Assembly (NCBI GenBank): GCA_938048505.1
Contig: CALIUX010000038.1
Span: forward strand, 1 to 7,318
DNA: 7,318 bases
From: an uncultured Pseudomonadales bacterium
Lineage (GTDB): Bacteria; Pseudomonadota; Gammaproteobacteria; Pseudomonadales; Cellvibrionaceae
Direction of reading: 5' to 3'
Shown: in pieces, positions 6,863-7,318 of the stretch
Layout: the number at the start of each line of letters is the position of its first letter
Numbering within the stretch: position 1 is the stretch's first letter
Made by a program: the position numbers and the translations under genes
Notes under the pieces: generated by a model
The model's database searches: none
Seen by the model: the letters and a program-made list of their open reading frames with translations, nothing else
What the model was told of the DNA's origin: nothing

Positions 6863-6909
6863 TACAGCGATACTCTAAGGGCATTCTACAGGTATATAGT
6901 ATCGCTATA
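6863..6909. repeat. Inverted repeat between hpt and gspA
   Basis: The arms, TACAGCGATACT (6863-6874) and AGTATCGCTATA (6898-6909), are complementary at 11 of 12 positions and enclose 23 bases. In the minus-strand transcript the odd pair is G-U, so a full 12-pair stem is possible. It starts five bases after the hpt stop and ends 73 bases before the gspA start. No T-run follows, so it is not a standard terminator. It may be a transcript-end or processing hairpin for hpt, or an operator for gspAB. Confidence 0.65.
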
Positions 6910-6913
6910 CCCA

Positions 6914-7318
6914 TCAGTTATCGAGCGCCCAGATACCCGAAGCATTACGCCAAGCGCCTTGGTAATCCATGCCCATACCAAAAACATATTGATCGGGCAC
7001 CGTCATGGCTGCGCTGTTCACACAGTAATTTCCGGGCTTTCGATCATGATCTTTATTAACCATCACAGCAGAAAAAACACTTTTTGCCCCCTGCTCCATG
7101 GCCCAATGGGCTAACGCCTCAAGCGTTTTGCCTTCATCAAAAATATCATCCATCAATAACACATGCTGGCCCTTCAGCGCTGTATGCGGTTTGGTCAGCC
7201 AGTCTAGTGTTTCACCACCCGTTGTTTGATTGCGATAACGTGTAACACGAATAGCATCCAGTGCAACAGGCATAGTCAAATGCGGCAGTAATAAACCGGA
7301 ATACACCATGCCGCCATT
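6914..7318 (-). CDS. hpt: Hypoxanthine-guanine phosphoribosyltransferase (C-terminal part)
   Basis: The final 134 residues are present. The coding frame stays open to the window edge and upstream of the first visible ATG (codons Asn-Gly-Gly come first), so roughly the first 45-50 residues lie outside. The enzyme joins hypoxanthine or guanine to PRPP, making IMP or GMP in cytoplasmic purine salvage. The PRPP-binding loop is VLLMDDIFDEGKT, with the two acidic residues and the Gly-Lys-Thr end expected of type I phosphoribosyltransferases. VNKDHDRK and the C-terminal FGMGMDYQGAWRN closely resemble the gammaproteobacterial HGPRT subgroup found in Pseudomonas, rather than E. coli Hpt. It is in the same direction as gspAB, 124 bases upstream. 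Readthrough is possible, but the functions are unrelated. Confidence 0.9.
   Translation of the reverse strand, partial: NGGMVYSGLLLPHLTMPVALDAIRVTRYRNQTTGGETLDWLTKPHTALKGQHVLLMDDIFDEGKTLEALAHWAMEQGAKSVFSAVMVNKDHDRKPGNYCVNSAAMTVPDQYVFGMGMDYQGAWRNASGIWALDN

Overview
The window looks like chromosomal DNA from a Gram-negative gammaproteobacterium, most likely a marine or environmental one (a Cellvibrionales- or Alteromonadales-like origin would fit). The reasons are a GspA/GspB pair of type II secretion assembly factors, a gammaproteobacterial-type hypoxanthine-guanine phosphoribosyltransferase, a large RND/MMPL-family exporter, and base composition that by eye is in the mid-40s percent G+C. No database search was possible, so the lineage is an inference. 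No tRNA, rRNA, CRISPR array, transposase or phage gene was seen.

Layout from left to right: a complete 866-residue RND-superfamily exporter on the minus strand (16-2616); a 345-base divergent intergenic region (2617-2961); a plus-strand gene for a tail-anchored protein with two FHA domains (2968-3795); a short convergent gap with at best a weak terminator; then a minus-strand block read from right to left: the 3' part of hpt (cut by the right window edge, ending at 6914), a 124-base spacer with an inverted repeat, gspA (6789-4864) and gspB (4852-3884). gspA and gspB are 11 bases apart, and the gspB Shine-Dalgarno overlaps the gspA stop codon, so they form a translationally linked pair.

Functionally, GspA (AAA+ ATPase, transmembrane segment, C39-like domain, peptidoglycan-binding domain) and GspB form an inner-membrane complex that helps the type II secretion secretin assemble through the peptidoglycan. 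The FHA protein beside them is a cytoplasmic phosphothreonine reader fixed to the membrane by its C-terminus. A link to secretion is only a hypothesis from position. The RND exporter is probably a separate unit whose substrate cannot be read from sequence.

The least-explained DNA is the leader of the RND gene. It holds a near-perfect 24-base inverted repeat and a 13-codon open frame with its own plausible ribosome binding site, whose stop codon lies inside that repeat. This is the best candidate here for an undescribed regulatory device. No wholly new multi-gene system could be identified.
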